A DNA stretch of 64,000 nt from Actinotalea solisilvae (GCF_016464425.1 NZ_JADDKQ010000009.1:1-64000); one strand, 5' to 3'. Numbered from the stretch's first letter, positions 31,351-42,995 are shown. A program made the numbers and translations. The notes: generated from the letters alone by a model not told the origin.

Positions 31351-33459
31351 TCAGTCGTCCCGGTGGCCCGGGGCGGTCGGCGTCGTCTTCTGGACCTGCA
31401 GCAGGAACTCGACGTTGCTGTGCGTCTCGCGCAGCTTGTTGAGCAGGAGCTCGATCGCCTGCTGCTGGTCGAGGGCGCTCATCACGCGGCGCAGCTTCCA
31501 GCTGATCTTGAGCTCGTCCGCCGGGATGAGGATCTCCTCGCGGCGTGTGCCCGAGGCGTCCACGTCCACGGCCGGGAAGATCCGCTTGTCCGCGAGCTGC
31601 CGGGAGAGCTTGAGCTCCATGTTCCCGGTGCCCTTGAACTCCTCGAAGATGACCTCGTCCGCCTTGGAGCCCGTCTCGACGAGCGCGGTGGCGAGGATCG
31701 TCAGCGAGCCGCCGTTCTCGATGTTGCGCGCGGCGCCGAAGAACCGCTTCGGCGGGTACAGCGCGCTCGAGTCGACACCGCCGGACAGGATGCGGCCCGA
31801 CGCGGGCGCGGCGATGTTGTACGCACGGCCCAGGCGGGTGATCGAGTCGAGCAGCACGACGACGTCCTGGCCCAGCTCGACGAGGCGCTTGGCCCGCTCG
31901 ATCGCGAGCTCGGCGACCGTCGTGTGGTCGTCGGCGGGCCGGTCGAAGGTCGAGGCGATGACCTCGCCCTTGACCGTGCGCTGCATGTCCGTGACCTCCT
32001 CGGGGCGCTCGTCGACGAGCACGACCATGAGGTGGACCTCGGGGTTGTTGGTGGTGATCGCGTTGGCGATCGCCTGGAGCACGAGCGTCTTGCCGGCCTT
32101 GGGCGGCGAGACGATGAGGCCGCGCTGACCCTTGCCGATCGGCGCGACGAGGTCGATGACCCGGGTCGTGAGGACGTTCGGCGCGGTCTCGAGGCGCAGG
32201 CGCTCCTGCGGGTACAGCGGCGTGAGCTTGCCGAAGTCGGCACGCGTGCGCGACTCCTCCGGCGACATGCCGTTGATCGAGTCGAGCCGCACCAGCGCGT
32301 TGACCTTGGAGCTACGGCCCTGGGGCAGCGGCTCGCCGTCGCGCGGCTGCCGCACGGCGCCGACGATCGCGTCGCCCTTGCGCATGCCGTTCTTCTTCAC
32401 CTGGTTCATCGACACGTACACGTCGTTGTCGCCGGGCAGGTAGCCGGACGTGCGCACGAACGCGTAGTTGTCCTTGATGTCGAGGATGCCCGCGACGGGG
32501 AGCAGCACGTCGTCCTCGTGGACCTCGACGTCCTCGAGGCCCGCGAGCTCGCCGCCGCGCGTGCCCGGGCGACGCTTGGTGCGGTCGCGGTCGCGGAAGC
32601 GCCCCCGACGACGCCGGCCGCCGCCCTCCTCGTCCTCGAAGCCGTCGGTGCGCGGGCGCTGGTCCCGCTGCTGGTCCGGACGCTGGCCGCCCTGCTGCGC
32701 GGCCCGCTGGTCGGTGCGCGCGGCACCCTGCGCCTCACGCTGCGTGCGCTGGCCGTCGGCGGTCGCCGCCTCCGCCGTGTCGGCGCGATCCGAGCGGTCG
32801 GTACGGTCGGTGCGGTCGGTGCGGTCGGCGCGGTCCTCGCCGTCGGCGGGCGAGCCCTCGCCGCGACCGGCGCGGCGCGGACGCCGGCCCTCGGTCACCG
32901 CGCGGGCGGCCGCCGCGGCGCGCGCGGCGCGCTCGTCGGCCGACTCGTCGCCCGCGGTGGCCGCGCGCTCGGCGCGCGTCCGCGTGCGACGCGGTCCGCC
33001 GTCCTCGTCGCGACGCTCGTCGGCCCGCTCGGACCGGACGGGGAGGTCCAGGTCGAGCGTCGGGGCCGTGCGCTCGGCGCGCGCGGCCGCCTCCTCGCGG
33101 ACGGCGCCCGCACGGGGCTCGCGCGGCTCCGTCCCGCGCTCGGGGGCCGTCGCCGGCTCGGGGGCCGTCGCGCGCTCGGGCGACGTCGTGCGCGGAGCGC
33201 GGGACGTCTCGCGTGCCGCGCGGGCGGCGGGCGCCTTCTCCGCGGCAGGGGCCGGGGCGCCGCTGCCCGAGGCCCGACGCTCACGGATCGCGTTCACGAG
33301 GTCGCTCTTGCGCATCGCGGAGGTCTGGGTGACGCCGAGCTCGGCGGCGAGCGCCTGGAGCTCGGGCAGCCGCAGCGTCGACAGGGCGCCGCTGCGGCCG
33401 GTGCCGCGGGCGGTCTCTGCGGTCGCAGCGCCGTCCACGGCCTCGATGGTGTCTGACAC
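31351..33459 (-). CDS. rho: Transcription termination factor Rho with actinobacterial insertion
   Basis: 702 residues against 419 in E. coli. After the N-terminal Rho_N helices ([13 protein letters not shown]...[14 protein letters not shown], about 30-62), an Arg/Asp/Ala/Glu-rich low-complexity insertion of about 250 residues runs to roughly residue 320. Next come the RNA-binding cold-shock-like domain ([22 protein letters not shown]) and the ATPase core with P-loop [23 protein letters not shown] and [12 protein letters not shown]. Start GTG 33459 has GGAAGGATC upstream. It is a hexameric helicase that ends Rho-dependent transcripts. Confidence 0.96.
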   Translation of the reverse strand: MSDTIEAVDGAATAETARGTGRSGALSTLRLPELQALAAELGVTQTSAMRKSDLVNAIRERRASGSGAPAPAAEKAPAARAARETSRAPRTTSPERATAPEPATAPERGTEPREPRAGAVREEAAARAERTAPTLDLDLPVRSERADERRDEDGGPRRTRTRAERAATAGDESADERAARAAAAARAVTEGRRPRRAGRGEGSPADGEDRADRTDRTDRTDRSDRADTAEAATADGQRTQREAQGAARTDQRAAQQGGQRPDQQRDQRPRTDGFEDEEGGGRRRRGRFRDRDRTKRRPGTRGGELAGLEDVEVHEDDVLLPVAGILDIKDNYAFVRTSGYLPGDNDVYVSMNQVKKNGMRKGDAIVGAVRQPRDGEPLPQGRSSKVNALVRLDSINGMSPEESRTRADFGKLTPLYPQERLRLETAPNVLTTRVIDLVAPIGKGQRGLIVSPPKAGKTLVLQAIANAITTNNPEVHLMVVLVDERPEEVTDMQRTVKGEVIASTFDRPADDHTTVAELAIERAKRLVELGQDVVVLLDSITRLGRAYNIAAPASGRILSGGVDSSALYPPKRFFGAARNIENGGSLTILATALVETGSKADEVIFEEFKGTGNMELKLSRQLADKRIFPAVDVDASGTRREEILIPADELKISWKLRRVMSALDQQQAIELLLNKLRETHSNVEFLLQVQKTTPTAPGHRDD

Positions 33460-33661
33460 GAAGGATCCTTCCCCCTCGTCGGCGGCCTGCACACGCACAG
33501 GTGGGGGGCCGCATGGTTCGATCCGGGCGCGTCGCCCGGTCGGGTCAAGCCGCGGGTGGTCGTACGCCGGTGGTCGACCGAGTGGTGGCTTGTCCCTCCG
33601 CACCGGCGGCGTCGCACGAAGGGTGCGCGAGCTCCGCTCGGAATGCCGGGGGGATGCTGCC

Positions 33662-33667
33662 AGCGTA
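33662..33667 (-). promoter_or_regulatory. Possible -10 element for rho
   Basis: TACGCT on the minus strand (TAnnnT form) lies about 200 bases before the rho start. This would give a leader of about 195 nt, long enough for the autoregulation known for rho leaders. No clear -35 is seen. Confidence 0.3.
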
Positions 33668-33717
33668 GCACCGCACGACCGGCGCCGGTCCCGGGTCCCC
33701 CGTTCGGCGGGTCGTGC

Positions 33718-34659
33718 TCAGAGACGCTCGGCGAGCGCCCCGCGGGTGGCGATGCCGGGGGTCAGGACGCGCCAGCCCGACGGCGTCGTCCCGTCGGGCG
33801 CGACGGGTCCCAGCAGCGCGGCGCGGCCGCGCGCGCCCGCGTCACCCGACGTCGCGTCCTCGAGCACGAGCACCGACGGCCCGGCGCCGCTGACGACGGC
33901 CGCCTGGCCCGCCTCGCGCAGCGCGCGCACGAGCTCCGCCGTGCCCGGCATGACCTGCGCGCGATAGCTCTGGTGCAGGCGGTCCTCGGTCGCCGCGAGC
34001 AGCAGCTCGGGGCGGTGGCACAGGGCCTGGACCAGCAGCGCGGCGCGTCCGGCCGTGTGCGCGGCGTCGGCGTGCGGGACCATGGCCGGCAGCACCCCGC
34101 GCGCGGTCCGCGTCGAGCACGCGTGCGGCGGGACCAGCACGACGGGCGTCACGCCCGGGTGCACGGGCAGCGCGGTCGCGTGCGGCCCGTCCGGGGCGGT
34201 CCACGCGACGGTCGCGCCGCCGAGGATCGCCGGTGCGGCGTTGTCGGGGTGGCCCTCGAACGCGGAGGCGAGCCGGAACGCCACCGTGTCGGACAGCGCC
34301 TGCGGCTCGGCCACGAGCATGCGCGCGGCGAGCACGCCCGCCACGACGGCGGCCGCGGACGAGCCCATGCCGCGCCCGTGCGGGATGCGGTTGACGCACG
34401 TGAGGTGCAGCCCCACCTGGGGCGCGCCGACCTCGTCGAGCGCGGCCCGGATCGCCCGCACGACGAGGTGGTCCTCCCCCGTCGGCAGCTCGCCCGCGCC
34501 CTCGCCCGTGACCTCGACGGTCACCTCGGCGCTGCCGAGGGCCTTGACCTCGACCTCGTCGTAGTGGGCGACGGCGAGCCCGAGGGCGTCGAAGCCCGGG
34601 CCGAGGTTGGCGCTCGTCGCGGGGACGCGCACCCGGACGTGGTCGCTGCCGAGGCGCAC
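33718..34659 (-). CDS. thrB: Homoserine kinase
   Basis: 313 residues, GHMP kinase family. The substrate/ATP loop reads VPATSANLGPGFDALGLA at the N-terminus, the phosphate loop PHGRGMGSSAAAVVAG follows, and motif 3, VVSGAGPSVLVL, is near the end. It phosphorylates homoserine for threonine synthesis. GTG 34659 is two bases after the thrC stop. Confidence 0.94.
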   Translation of the reverse strand: MRLGSDHVRVRVPATSANLGPGFDALGLAVAHYDEVEVKALGSAEVTVEVTGEGAGELPTGEDHLVVRAIRAALDEVGAPQVGLHLTCVNRIPHGRGMGSSAAAVVAGVLAARMLVAEPQALSDTVAFRLASAFEGHPDNAAPAILGGATVAWTAPDGPHATALPVHPGVTPVVLVPPHACSTRTARGVLPAMVPHADAAHTAGRAALLVQALCHRPELLLAATEDRLHQSYRAQVMPGTAELVRALREAGQAAVVSGAGPSVLVLEDATSGDAGARGRAALLGPVAPDGTTPSGWRVLTPGIATRGALAERL

Positions 34660-34661
34660 GG

Positions 34662-35732
34662 TCAGGCCAGCTCGAGCGCGTCGGCGATCTGCACGACGTC
34701 GGCGCCGACCCGGTCGGGTCGCACCTCGGAGCCGTCGGCCGTGCGCAGCGCCCACTGTGGGTCCTTGAGGCCGTGCCCGGTCACCGTCACGGTGATCCGC
34801 GCGCCCTGCGGCACGCGGCCCTGCGCGGCGAGCGCGAGCAGTCCCGCGACGCCCGCGGCCGACGCGGGCTCGACGAACACGCCCGCACGGCTCGACAGGA
34901 GGCGGTGGGCCGCGAGGATCTGCTCGTCGGTCACGGACTCGATGAGCCCGCCGGACTCGTCGCGCGCCGCGAGCGCCTGCGGCCACGACGCGGGGTTGCC
35001 GATCCGGATGGCGGTCGCGATCGTCTCGGGCTCGGTGACCGGGTGGCCGAGCACGATGGGCGCGGCGCCCGCGGCCTGGAAGCCCCACATCGCGGGCGTG
35101 CGCGTCGCGGGGCCGTCGGCGGCGTACTCGGTGAAGCCCTTCCAGTACGCCGTGATGTTGCCGGCGTTGCCGACGGGCAGCACGTGGATGTCGGGCGCGT
35201 CGCCGAGCGAGTCGACGATCTCGAACGCGCCCGTCTTCTGCCCCTCGATCCGGTCGGGGTTGACCGAGTTGACGAGATCGACCGGGTACGCCTCGGCGAG
35301 CTTGCGCGCGGCCACGAGGCAGTCGTCGAAGTTGCCGTCGACCTGGAGCAGGCGCGCGCCGTGGGCCACGGCCTGGCTCAGCTTGCCCATCGCGATCTTG
35401 CCGTCCGGCACGAGGACCGCGCACGTCATCCCCGCGACGGCCGCGTAGGCCGCGGCCGAGGCCGAGGTGTTGCCCGTCGAGGCGCACACCACCGCCCGGG
35501 CGCCGCGCGCGGCGGCGGCGGACATGGCCGTGGTCATGCCGCGGTCCTTGAAGGAGCCGGTGGGGTTCATGCCCTCGACCTTGAGGTGCACCTCGGCGCC
35601 CACGAGCTCGCCGATCGCGGGCGCGGGGACGAGCGGTGTCCCGCCCTCGCGCAGCGTGACCACGCGCTCGGTGAGGTGGGACGGGAGTCGGTCGGCGTAC
35701 TCGGCGATGACGCCTCGCCACTGGTGGGCCAC
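34662..35732 (-). CDS. thrC: Threonine synthase
   Basis: 356 residues, fold-type II PLP enzyme. The PLP lysine is in [29 protein letters not shown] holds the substrate loop, and [16 protein letters not shown] binds the cofactor phosphate. It converts O-phosphohomoserine to threonine. It starts directly after the hom stop, with no gap. Confidence 0.95.
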   Translation of the reverse strand: MAHQWRGVIAEYADRLPSHLTERVVTLREGGTPLVPAPAIGELVGAEVHLKVEGMNPTGSFKDRGMTTAMSAAAARGARAVVCASTGNTSASAAAYAAVAGMTCAVLVPDGKIAMGKLSQAVAHGARLLQVDGNFDDCLVAARKLAEAYPVDLVNSVNPDRIEGQKTGAFEIVDSLGDAPDIHVLPVGNAGNITAYWKGFTEYAADGPATRTPAMWGFQAAGAAPIVLGHPVTEPETIATAIRIGNPASWPQALAARDESGGLIESVTDEQILAAHRLLSSRAGVFVEPASAAGVAGLLALAAQGRVPQGARITVTVTGHGLKDPQWALRTADGSEVRPDRVGADVVQIADALELA

Positions 35733-37094
35733 TCAGGCTCCTTCGACGCGCAGCACGGACAGGACGGAGCGGACGACGAGCAGGGCGCCGACCTCGGTGA
35801 CCGTGGCCGCGAGGTCGGCGTCGCGCGCCTGGTGGGTCACGACGAGGATGTCCGCACGGTCACCGGCGCCGTCGGCGTCGCCGGCGACGGGCGGGCCGTC
35901 GGTCGCGGCCCGGCCCTGACGGACGGTCTCGATCGAGACGCCGTGCGCCGCGAACGCCTGCGCGACCTGGGCCAGGACACCGGGGCGGTCCTCGACGCGC
36001 AGGTGGACCTGGTAGCGCGTGAGCGCCTCGCCGACCCCGTGCACGGGCAGCTCGGCGTACCGCGACTCGACGGGACCCTTGCCGCCCAGCACGCGGTGGC
36101 GCGCGACCGTGACGACGTCGCCGAGCACGGCGCTCGCCGTCGGGGCGCCGCCCGCGCCGCGGCCGTAGAACATCAGCTCGCCCGCGGCCTGCGCCTCGAC
36201 GAACACCGCGTTGAAGGCGCCGTGGACGCCGGCGAGCGGGTGGTCGAGCGGCACGAGCGCGGGGTGGACCCGCGCGACGACGCCCGGCACGCCCGGCGCT
36301 GCACCCTCGGTGCCCTCGGGCTCGACGAGCTCGGCGATCGCGAGCAGCTTGATGACGTGGCCGGTCCGCCGCGCCCACGCGACGTCGTCGGCCGTGACGT
36401 CGAGGATGCCCTCGCGGTGGACGTCGTCCACCGCGACGCGCGTGTGGAAGGCGAGCGACGCGAGGATCGCGGCCTTCGCCGCGGCGTCGTACCCCTCGAC
36501 GTCGGCGGTCGGGTCCGCCTCGGCGTACCCGAGCTCCTGCGCCTGCTTCACGGCCTGGTCGAGCTCGAGGCCGCTCGTCGTCATCTGGTCGAGCACGTAG
36601 TTGGTCGTGCCGTTGACGATGCCGAGCACGCGCGTGACGCGGTCCCCGGCGAGGGACTCGCGCACGGGCCGGACCAGCGGGATCGCGCCCGCGACCGCGG
36701 CCTCGAAGTACAGGTCCACGCCGGCCTGGTCGGCCGCGGCGTAGAGCGTCGGCCCGTCGGCCCCGAGCAGCGCCTTGTTGGCCGTGACGACGGCCGCGCC
36801 GTGCTCGATGGCGCGCAGCAGGAGCCCGCGCGCGGGCTCGAGGCCGCCCATGACCTCGACGACGACGTCGGCGCGCGTCACGAGGTCCTCGGCGTCGGTG
36901 GTGAGCAGCGCGGGGTCGACGACCGGGTCGCGCGGGACGCTCGTGTCCCGCACCGCGATGCCGACGAGGTCGAGCCGCGCGCCCACGCGGGCGGCGAGGT
37001 CGTCGCCCTGGGTCAGCAGCAGCCGGGCGACCTCGGTGCCCACCACGCCGCAACCCAGCAGGGCGACGCGCACGGCGCCGTCGGGGACAGCCAC
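35733..37094 (-). CDS. hom: Homoserine dehydrogenase with C-terminal ACT domain
   Basis: 453 residues. It has an NAD(P)-binding ALLGCGVVGTEVARLL, the catalytic region VVTANKALLG and VNGTTNYVLDQM...ELGYAEADPTADVEGYDAAAK, and a C-terminal ACT domain (HLRVEDRPGVLAQVAQAFAAHGVSIETV) that normally senses threonine. GTG 37094 is preferred over 37103 because GAGAGGTGG then sits 5 nt upstream. Confidence 0.95.
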   Translation of the reverse strand: MAVPDGAVRVALLGCGVVGTEVARLLLTQGDDLAARVGARLDLVGIAVRDTSVPRDPVVDPALLTTDAEDLVTRADVVVEVMGGLEPARGLLLRAIEHGAAVVTANKALLGADGPTLYAAADQAGVDLYFEAAVAGAIPLVRPVRESLAGDRVTRVLGIVNGTTNYVLDQMTTSGLELDQAVKQAQELGYAEADPTADVEGYDAAAKAAILASLAFHTRVAVDDVHREGILDVTADDVAWARRTGHVIKLLAIAELVEPEGTEGAAPGVPGVVARVHPALVPLDHPLAGVHGAFNAVFVEAQAAGELMFYGRGAGGAPTASAVLGDVVTVARHRVLGGKGPVESRYAELPVHGVGEALTRYQVHLRVEDRPGVLAQVAQAFAAHGVSIETVRQGRAATDGPPVAGDADGAGDRADILVVTHQARDADLAATVTEVGALLVVRSVLSVLRVEGA

Positions 37095-37207
37095 GGGGTC
37101 CACCTCTCGTCGTCCGGTCGCGGGCGGGACCCAGGATAGGGGCGGCCCGCGCGCCGCCGGACGCGTGTCCCGCCCGTGGGACGGCGGCGCCGACGGCCCC
37201 CGCGGGG

Positions 37208-38578
37208 TCAGCCGACGTCGAGCCCGAGCAGGTCGTCCTCGGTCTCGCGCCGGACGATCACCGTCGCGACGCCGTCGCGCACCGCGACGACCGGCGGGCG
37301 CGGGACGTGGTTGTAGTTGGACGCCATCGACCGCCCGTAGGCACCGGTGGCGGGCACCGCCAGCAGGTCCCCCCGCGCGACGTCGGCGGGCAGTGCGACG
37401 TCGCGCACGACGACGTCGCCGCTCTCGCAGTGCTTGCCCACGACGCGGGCCCGGACCGTGGCCGCCTCGGCGGCGCGCGAGACGACCGCCGCCGTGTACG
37501 CGGCGCCGTAGAGGGCGGGCCGCAGGTTGTCGCTCATGCCGCCGTCGACGGAGACGTAGGTACGCACGAGGTCCTCGGTCACGCTGACGGGCTTGACCGT
37601 GCCGACCGTGTAGAGCGTGAGGGTCGTCGGGCCGACGATCGCGCGGCCGGGCTCGATGGAGATCCGCGGCGGAGGTGTGCCGAGCGACGCGCACGCCTCG
37701 GCCACGGTACGGGCGGTGTCCTTCGCGACGCGCTCGGGGTCGAGGGGCACCTCCCCCGGCAGGTACGCGATCCCGAAGCCGCCGCCGAGGTCGACCTCGG
37801 GCACGAGGTGGCCCGTGAGCGCCGCGAGCTCGGCCCGCAGCGCCATGACCTTGTGCGCCGCGAGCTCGAAGCCCGACGGGTCGAGGATCTGCGAGCCGAT
37901 GTGCGAGTGGATCCCGAGCAGCTCGAGCTCGGGGCGCGCGAGCACCGCGCGGAGCGCCGCGAGCGCCTGCCCGCCCGTCACCGACAGGCCGAACTTCTGG
38001 TCCTCGTGCGCGGTGGAGATGTACTCGTGGCCGCCCGCGTGCACGCCCGTCGTCACGCGGACCATGACGGGGGCACGCGTGCCCGCGCGCGCCGCGGCGT
38101 CGGCGACGCGCCCGACCTCCTCGAGCGAGTCGAGGACGATGCGCCCGACGCCCGCGGCGAGCGCCCGGTCGAGCTCGGCGTCCGACTTGTTGTTGCCGTG
38201 CAGGCCGACGTCGAGCCCGGGCACGCCGGCGCGCAGCGCGACGGCCAGCTCGCCGCCCGTGGCGGTGTCGATGCGCAGGCCCTCCTCGTGCGCCCAGCGG
38301 GCGACCGCGACGCTGAGGAACGCCTTGCCCGCGTAGTAGACGTCCACGCCCACCCCGAGCGGCGCGAACGCCTCGGCGAACGCGGTGCGGAAGTGCCGCG
38401 CACGGGCCCGGAAGTCGGCCTCGTCGAGCACGTACGCGGGCGTGCCGTGGTCCGCGGCGAGCGTGCGCAGGTCGACGCCGCCCACGCTCACCGCACCGTC
38501 GACGCCGACCTGCGCGCTCGCGGGCCAGACCGCCGGGTCGAGGTGGGGCGGGACGGCGTGCGTCGTGCCCGTGCTCAC
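37208..38578 (-). CDS. lysA: Diaminopimelate decarboxylase
   Basis: 456 residues, fold-type III PLP enzyme. The PLP lysine is in [14 protein letters not shown], followed by [38 protein letters not shown] and GKHCESGDV with the Cys from the partner subunit. It makes lysine from meso-diaminopimelate. GTG 38578 overlaps the argS stop by four bases. The 113-base gap to hom contains a small hairpin but no strong promoter. Confidence 0.95.
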   Translation of the reverse strand: MSTGTTHAVPPHLDPAVWPASAQVGVDGAVSVGGVDLRTLAADHGTPAYVLDEADFRARARHFRTAFAEAFAPLGVGVDVYYAGKAFLSVAVARWAHEEGLRIDTATGGELAVALRAGVPGLDVGLHGNNKSDAELDRALAAGVGRIVLDSLEEVGRVADAAARAGTRAPVMVRVTTGVHAGGHEYISTAHEDQKFGLSVTGGQALAALRAVLARPELELLGIHSHIGSQILDPSGFELAAHKVMALRAELAALTGHLVPEVDLGGGFGIAYLPGEVPLDPERVAKDTARTVAEACASLGTPPPRISIEPGRAIVGPTTLTLYTVGTVKPVSVTEDLVRTYVSVDGGMSDNLRPALYGAAYTAAVVSRAAEAATVRARVVGKHCESGDVVVRDVALPADVARGDLLAVPATGAYGRSMASNYNHVPRPPVVAVRDGVATVIVRRETEDDLLGLDVG

Positions 38579-40254
38579 ATACGCTCCGGCGCGGTGACGC
38601 CCAGCAGGCCGAGCCCGTTGGCGAGCACCTGACGCGTCGCGTCGTTGAGCCACAGGCGGGTGCGGTGGGTGTCGGAGACCTCCTCGTCGCCGAACGGCGT
38701 GACGCGCCGCTGGTCGTACCACTTGTGGTACGCCCCGGCGAGCTCCTCGAGGTGGCGCGCGACGCGGTGCGGCTCGCGCAGCTCGGCCGCCTGCGCGACC
38801 ACGCGCGGGAACTCGCCGATCTTCGCGAGCAGGGTCGACTCGCTCGGGTGGTCGAGCAGCGCCGGGTCGAAGCCGTCCTCGCGCCGGACCCCCAGGTCCG
38901 CCGCGTTGCGCGCGACGTTCGCCGTCCGCGCGTGGGCGTACTGGACGTAGAACACGGGGTTCTCGTTGGTCGACCGGCTGAGCAGGTCGAGGTCGAGGTC
39001 GATCGTCTGGTCCGCCGACGACCGCGCGAGGGAGTACCGCGCGGCGTCGACGCCCACGGCGTCGACGAGGTCGTCGAGCGTGACGATCGTCCCCGCGCGC
39101 TTGCTCATCCGCAGCGGCTCGCCGTCGCGCAGCAGGTTGACCATCTGGCCGATGAGGATCTCGAGGTGGACGTGCGGCGTGTCACCGAAGGCCGCGCACA
39201 TCGCCATCATCCGGCCGATGTACCCGTGGTGGTCGGCGCCGAGCATGATGATCGCCCGGTCGAAGCCGCGCTCGCGCTTGTCGAGGTAGTAGGCCAGGTC
39301 GCCCGCGATGTAGGCGGCGTCGCCGTCGGACTTGATGATGACGCGGTCCTTGTCGTCCCCGAACTCCGTCGTCCGCAGCCACGTGGCGCCGTCCGCCTCG
39401 AAGATGTGGCCGAGCTCGCGCAGCCGCGCGACGGCGCGCTCGACCGCGCCGGTCTCGTGCAGGTGGTCCTCGTGGAAGTAGACGTCGAAGTCCACCCGGA
39501 AGTCGTGCAGCTTCTGCTTGATCTCGGCGAACATGAGGTCGACGCCGCGCGCTCGGAAGGCCTCCTGCGCCTCGTCGTCGGGCAGGGTCGTGGGGTCCGG
39601 CTCCCCCGCCGCGGTCGCGTCCGCGATCACCTGCGTCGCGATGTCCGCGATGTACTGGCCCCCGTACCCGTCCTCGGGCGCCTCGAGCCCCCGGGCGCGC
39701 GCGAGGAGCGACCTGGCGAAGCGGTCGATCTGCGCGCCGTGGTCGTTGAAGTAGTACTCGCGCGTGACGTCGGCGCCGCTCGCCTCGAGCACGCGCGCGA
39801 GCGCGTCGCCGACCGCGGCCCAGCGCACGCCGCCGATGTGCAGCGGGCCGGTCGGGTTCGCGGACACGAACTCGAGGTTGATCCGCTGCCCGGCGAGGCC
39901 CGTCGTGCGGCCGAACCGCTCCCCCGCCTCCACCACGGCACGCGCGAGCCCGCCGGCCGCCGCGGTGTCCAGCGTGATGTTGAGGAACCCGGGGCCGGCG
40001 ACCTCGACGGCCGCGACCCCCGGCACCTCGCCCAGCCGCGCGGCGAGCGTCTCGGCCAGCGCGCGCGGCGCCATGCCGGCCTTCTTCGCCAGCTGCATCG
40101 CGACGTTCGTCGCCCAGTCGCCGTGCTCCCGCGAGCGGGGGCGCTCGACGGTCACGGTCGCGGGCAGCGCGTCGGCCGGGACGGGGAGCGTGCCGTCGTC
40201 GACGGCGGCGGTCAGGACGGCGCGCAGCGCCTCGGACAGCTCAGCGGGGGTCAC
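38575..40254 (-). CDS. argS: Arginyl-tRNA synthetase
   Basis: 559 residues. An N-terminal additional domain ([19 protein letters not shown]) is followed by the class I signature [20 protein letters not shown] (HIGG for HIGH), [12 protein letters not shown], and the KMSKS-like RMSKRAGT. The C-terminal anticodon-binding domain is of DALR type. GTG 40254 was chosen because it gives the conserved N-terminal domain. It is the first gene of the argS-lysA-hom-thrC-thrB series. Confidence 0.95.
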   Translation of the reverse strand: MTPAELSEALRAVLTAAVDDGTLPVPADALPATVTVERPRSREHGDWATNVAMQLAKKAGMAPRALAETLAARLGEVPGVAAVEVAGPGFLNITLDTAAAGGLARAVVEAGERFGRTTGLAGQRINLEFVSANPTGPLHIGGVRWAAVGDALARVLEASGADVTREYYFNDHGAQIDRFARSLLARARGLEAPEDGYGGQYIADIATQVIADATAAGEPDPTTLPDDEAQEAFRARGVDLMFAEIKQKLHDFRVDFDVYFHEDHLHETGAVERAVARLRELGHIFEADGATWLRTTEFGDDKDRVIIKSDGDAAYIAGDLAYYLDKRERGFDRAIIMLGADHHGYIGRMMAMCAAFGDTPHVHLEILIGQMVNLLRDGEPLRMSKRAGTIVTLDDLVDAVGVDAARYSLARSSADQTIDLDLDLLSRSTNENPVFYVQYAHARTANVARNAADLGVRREDGFDPALLDHPSESTLLAKIGEFPRVVAQAAELREPHRVARHLEELAGAYHKWYDQRRVTPFGDEEVSDTHRTRLWLNDATRQVLANGLGLLGVTAPERM

Positions 40255-40280
40255 GGTCCCAGGGTATCGAGACGCGCAGG

Positions 40281-41576
40281 TCAGCCCGACGGTGCGTCCG
40301 CCGGACGGCCGCGGGGCGACCACGTGTCCTCGAGCATCGCCGGGCGGCACGCGACCCAGCCCGCGACGAGCAGCACGGCGCTCGAGACCGCGAGCACGCC
40401 CGACGGCGCGGTCCAGCCGCCCGTCGCGCCGTAGAGCACGCCCACGAGCACCGGGCCCGCCCCCGAGATCGCGTAGCCGACGCCCTGCGTGAAGCCCGAG
40501 AGGGACGAGGCGCCGGCCGAGGTGCGCGTGCGCAGGTTGATGAGCGCGAGGAGCAGCGGGAACGTGCCGACCCCCAGCCCCAGGCCGACGGACCAGGGCA
40601 GCGCGTGCTCGGGCGCCACGAGCATGCCCGACCAGCCGACCACGTACAGCGCGACGAACACCACGACGACGACGTACGGGTTGCGCAGGCGCACGCCGAG
40701 CGGCGGCGCGACGAGCGACGGGACGAGGCCGAGGAATCCCACGAGCGCGAGCCACGACCCCGCGGCGGCGGGGTCGTGACCGGCGTCGACGAGCAGGCGG
40801 GGCAGCCACGCGAACACCACGTAGGAGTTGAGCGAGTTCATCGCGAACGCGACCGCGAGGCCCCACGCGAGCGGGCTGCGCCACACCCGGCCCGCGTGCC
40901 GGTGCCGCGACTCGAGCCGCTGGGTGCCCGACGGCGACCGCCGGAGCACGTCGGCGAGCGCCGCGCGCGCCGCGGCCGACCGCACGACGACGACGACCCA
41001 CGGCACGACCGCGAGCACGCCGAGCACCGCCCACACCGCGAGCGAGACCCGCCAGCCGAGGCGCTCGGCGGCGGGCACCGCGAGCAGCGGCGGCACCGCC
41101 GTGCTGAACGACATCGCGACGGAGTAGGCGGCCGTGACCGGCCCGATCCGGTCGGGGAAGTAGCGCTTGACCAGCGGCGGGAGCAGCACGTTGCCCATGC
41201 CCATGCCGGCGAGCGCGATGACGGACCACCCGAGGAACGCGGACGACGTCGCGACGGTCGAGCGGACGACCTCGCCCGCGGCCGAGAGGAGCATGGCCGC
41301 CACGAGCAGCGGCTCCAGGCCGACGCGGCGCGCGAGGGCCGGGGTGACCGAGCCGAAGAGCGCGAAGGACGCCACCGGCACCGTGCCGAGCAGGCCGGCC
41401 TGGACCTCCGTGAGGTCCAGGTCGGACCCCACGCGGTCGAGGATCGGCGAGACGGACGCGATCGCGATCCGGAGGTTGAGCGCGACGACGAGGATGCCGA
41501 CCAGCACGAGGATGCGGCCTCGCCACGGGTGCCGCGGGTGCTGCGAGGCGACGTCCGGGACGTGCGGTGCGGGCAT
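40281..41576 (-). CDS. MFS transporter, CynX/NimT type
   Basis: 431 residues, twelve predicted membrane helices. Features of the cyanate/2-nitroimidazole transporter group appear: [13 protein letters not shown] in helix 1, [22 protein letters not shown] after helix 2, and [32 protein letters not shown] in the second half. The substrate cannot be predicted. It is divergent from the GntR gene at 41733, the usual arrangement for a regulator and the exporter or importer it controls. Confidence 0.87.
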   Translation of the reverse strand: MPAPHVPDVASQHPRHPWRGRILVLVGILVVALNLRIAIASVSPILDRVGSDLDLTEVQAGLLGTVPVASFALFGSVTPALARRVGLEPLLVAAMLLSAAGEVVRSTVATSSAFLGWSVIALAGMGMGNVLLPPLVKRYFPDRIGPVTAAYSVAMSFSTAVPPLLAVPAAERLGWRVSLAVWAVLGVLAVVPWVVVVVRSAAARAALADVLRRSPSGTQRLESRHRHAGRVWRSPLAWGLAVAFAMNSLNSYVVFAWLPRLLVDAGHDPAAAGSWLALVGFLGLVPSLVAPPLGVRLRNPYVVVVVFVALYVVGWSGMLVAPEHALPWSVGLGLGVGTFPLLLALINLRTRTSAGASSLSGFTQGVGYAISGAGPVLVGVLYGATGGWTAPSGVLAVSSAVLLVAGWVACRPAMLEDTWSPRGRPADAPSG

Positions 41577-41678
41577 GCCGGCCTTCGACGAGCGGTGGGG
41601 TTCGGCGCGACTGTACGTGACGGGCCCGCGAGCCGGACGTCCCGTCCCACGCGCGCCACGAGGGTGGAGGATGCGCGG

Positions 41679-41695
41679 ACACCGCCCGGCGGTGT
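41679..41695. promoter_or_regulatory. Palindrome in the MFS/GntR divergent promoter region
   Basis: ACACCGCCCGGCGGTGT is a perfect inverted repeat with 8-bp arms around one base. It lies 38-54 bp upstream of the GntR start and about 100 bp from the MFS start. It is a candidate operator for the FadR-type regulator, although it could also be a simple G+C-rich hairpin. Confidence 0.4.
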
Positions 41696-41732
41696 TGACT
41701 GCCTCCCACCCCCCGAGACGCCCGGAGACGCG

Positions 41733-42464
41733 ATGAGCCGCCGCACCAACCTCATCGACCTCGCTGTCGGGCGCCTGCGGCAGCAGATCACGTCCGGCGC
41801 CTGGGAGGTCGGCACCCGCATCCCGGCCGAGCCCGAGCTCACCGAGCTCATCGGCGTGGGCCGCAACACGGTGCGCGAGGCGGTGCAGTCGCTCGTCCAC
41901 GCCGGGATGCTCGAGCGTCGGCAGGGCTCCGGCACCTACGTCATCTCCGACTCCGAGCTCGGCAACGCGATGGGCCGGCAGATCGCCGGCGCCCACCAGC
42001 GCGACGTGCTCGAGGTGCGCCGCAGCCTCGAGGTCGAGACCGCGCGCCTTGCCGCGCTGCGCCGCACCGACGAGCAGGTCGCCGAGCTCCGCGCGCTGCG
42101 CGACGCGCGGTCGGCCGCCTACGCGAGCGGCGAGCTCGACCGCATGGTCGAGGCGGACCTCGCGCTCCACCGCACGATCGCGCGCGCGGCGCACAACCCC
42201 GTGCTGCTCGCGCTCTACGAGAACCTCCAGGACGCGATCAGCGAGAACATCCGCTTCAACTTCGAGCACCCCGTGCACGACGACGACTCCCACCACGCGC
42301 TCGTCGAGGCCGTGGCGGCGGCGGACGCCGAGGGCGCGATGCGGGAGATCGACCGGTACCTGTCCGACCTCATCGGCGAGGAGCTGCGCCCGACGGAGAC
42401 CGGCGACGAGGCGACGGACGGCCTCTTCGCGGGCGGCGCGTCCGCGGGCATCGCCCTCGACTGA
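41733..42464 (+). CDS. GntR-family regulator, FadR subgroup
   Basis: 243 residues. A winged helix at the N-terminus ([50 protein letters not shown]) is followed by an FCD effector domain of six or seven helices. That domain has the metal-ligand pattern Asp...HRTI...H...H in [15 protein letters not shown] and [12 protein letters not shown]. It probably senses a carboxylate and controls the divergent MFS gene. Start ATG 41733 has GGAGA upstream. Confidence 0.92.
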   Translation: MSRRTNLIDLAVGRLRQQITSGAWEVGTRIPAEPELTELIGVGRNTVREAVQSLVHAGMLERRQGSGTYVISDSELGNAMGRQIAGAHQRDVLEVRRSLEVETARLAALRRTDEQVAELRALRDARSAAYASGELDRMVEADLALHRTIARAAHNPVLLALYENLQDAISENIRFNFEHPVHDDDSHHALVEAVAAADAEGAMREIDRYLSDLIGEELRPTETGDEATDGLFAGGASAGIALD

Positions 42465-42513
42465 CGGCAGGGACGGGCGCGCCCGGAGGGCTGGTAGTGT
42501 TCTGCACCGCCCC

Positions 42514-42586
42514 GCCCGCGTAGCTCAGGGGATAGAGCGTCTGCCTCCGGAGCAGAAGGCCGCAGGTTCGATTCCTGCCGCGGGCA
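42514..42586 (+). tRNA. tRNA-Arg (anticodon CCG)
   Basis: A full cloverleaf folds: acceptor GCCCGCG pairs with CGCGGGC; D stem GCTC/GAGC; anticodon stem TCTGC/GCAGA with loop CTCCGGA (anticodon CCG); T stem GCAGG/CCTGC with TTCGATT. The discriminator is A and the 3' CCA is not encoded (CCC follows). A -10-like TAGTGT at 42495-42500 is placed correctly for a start just before the tRNA. Its 3' half is duplicated in decayed form at 43620-43665. Confidence 0.97.
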
Positions 42587-42594
42587 CCCTCATG

Positions 42595-42624
42595 AGCCCC
42601 GGTCCACCGATGGTGGCCGGGGCT
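42595..42624 (+). terminator. Terminator downstream of tRNA-Arg
   Basis: AGCCCCGG/CCGGGGCT plus CCACC/GGTGG pair into a 13-bp stem with one bulged base and a 3-nt GAT loop. It begins 9 bases after the tRNA and is followed by TTCGTCGTC. Confidence 0.75.
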
Positions 42625-42995
42625 TCGTCGTCCCCCCGTCCGTCGAGGTCGGACGGCCGACCCGAGCTCGACGTCCTCGCCCGCGGCGGGACCCTGTGGC
42701 GGTGGTGGATCTGTTCAGCCGGGCGCCAGGTCGCTACCGTGACGGTGGGCGGGTGCCGACGGCGCCGTCCCGCGACGAGCCCGCAACGATGCGCGAGCTC
42801 CACCGACGTCCGGCCGCCAGGCTCCGGGCGCACGCTCGACCCTCTGCTCTGGCCGGTCGAACCAGCAGCCACCAGCACGGCGACCGCGGCGACGCGCCGC
42901 CGCCCGCCCCGCACGTCGAGAGCCCCACCGGCTCAGCAGGCGTCAGGGCGCCGCGCCCACCGACCGCGGGCGCGGAGCGAACCGAGAGGCCCCCG
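42625..42995. other. 371-bp stretch without a recognisable gene, inside the tRNA-bounded segment
   Basis: Open frames here have no credible start with ribosome site and no protein-like composition, and codon-position bias is unclear on both strands. GAGAGG just before 42996 is the ribosome site of the secreted-protein gene. No integrase remnant is visible. Confidence 0.5.
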
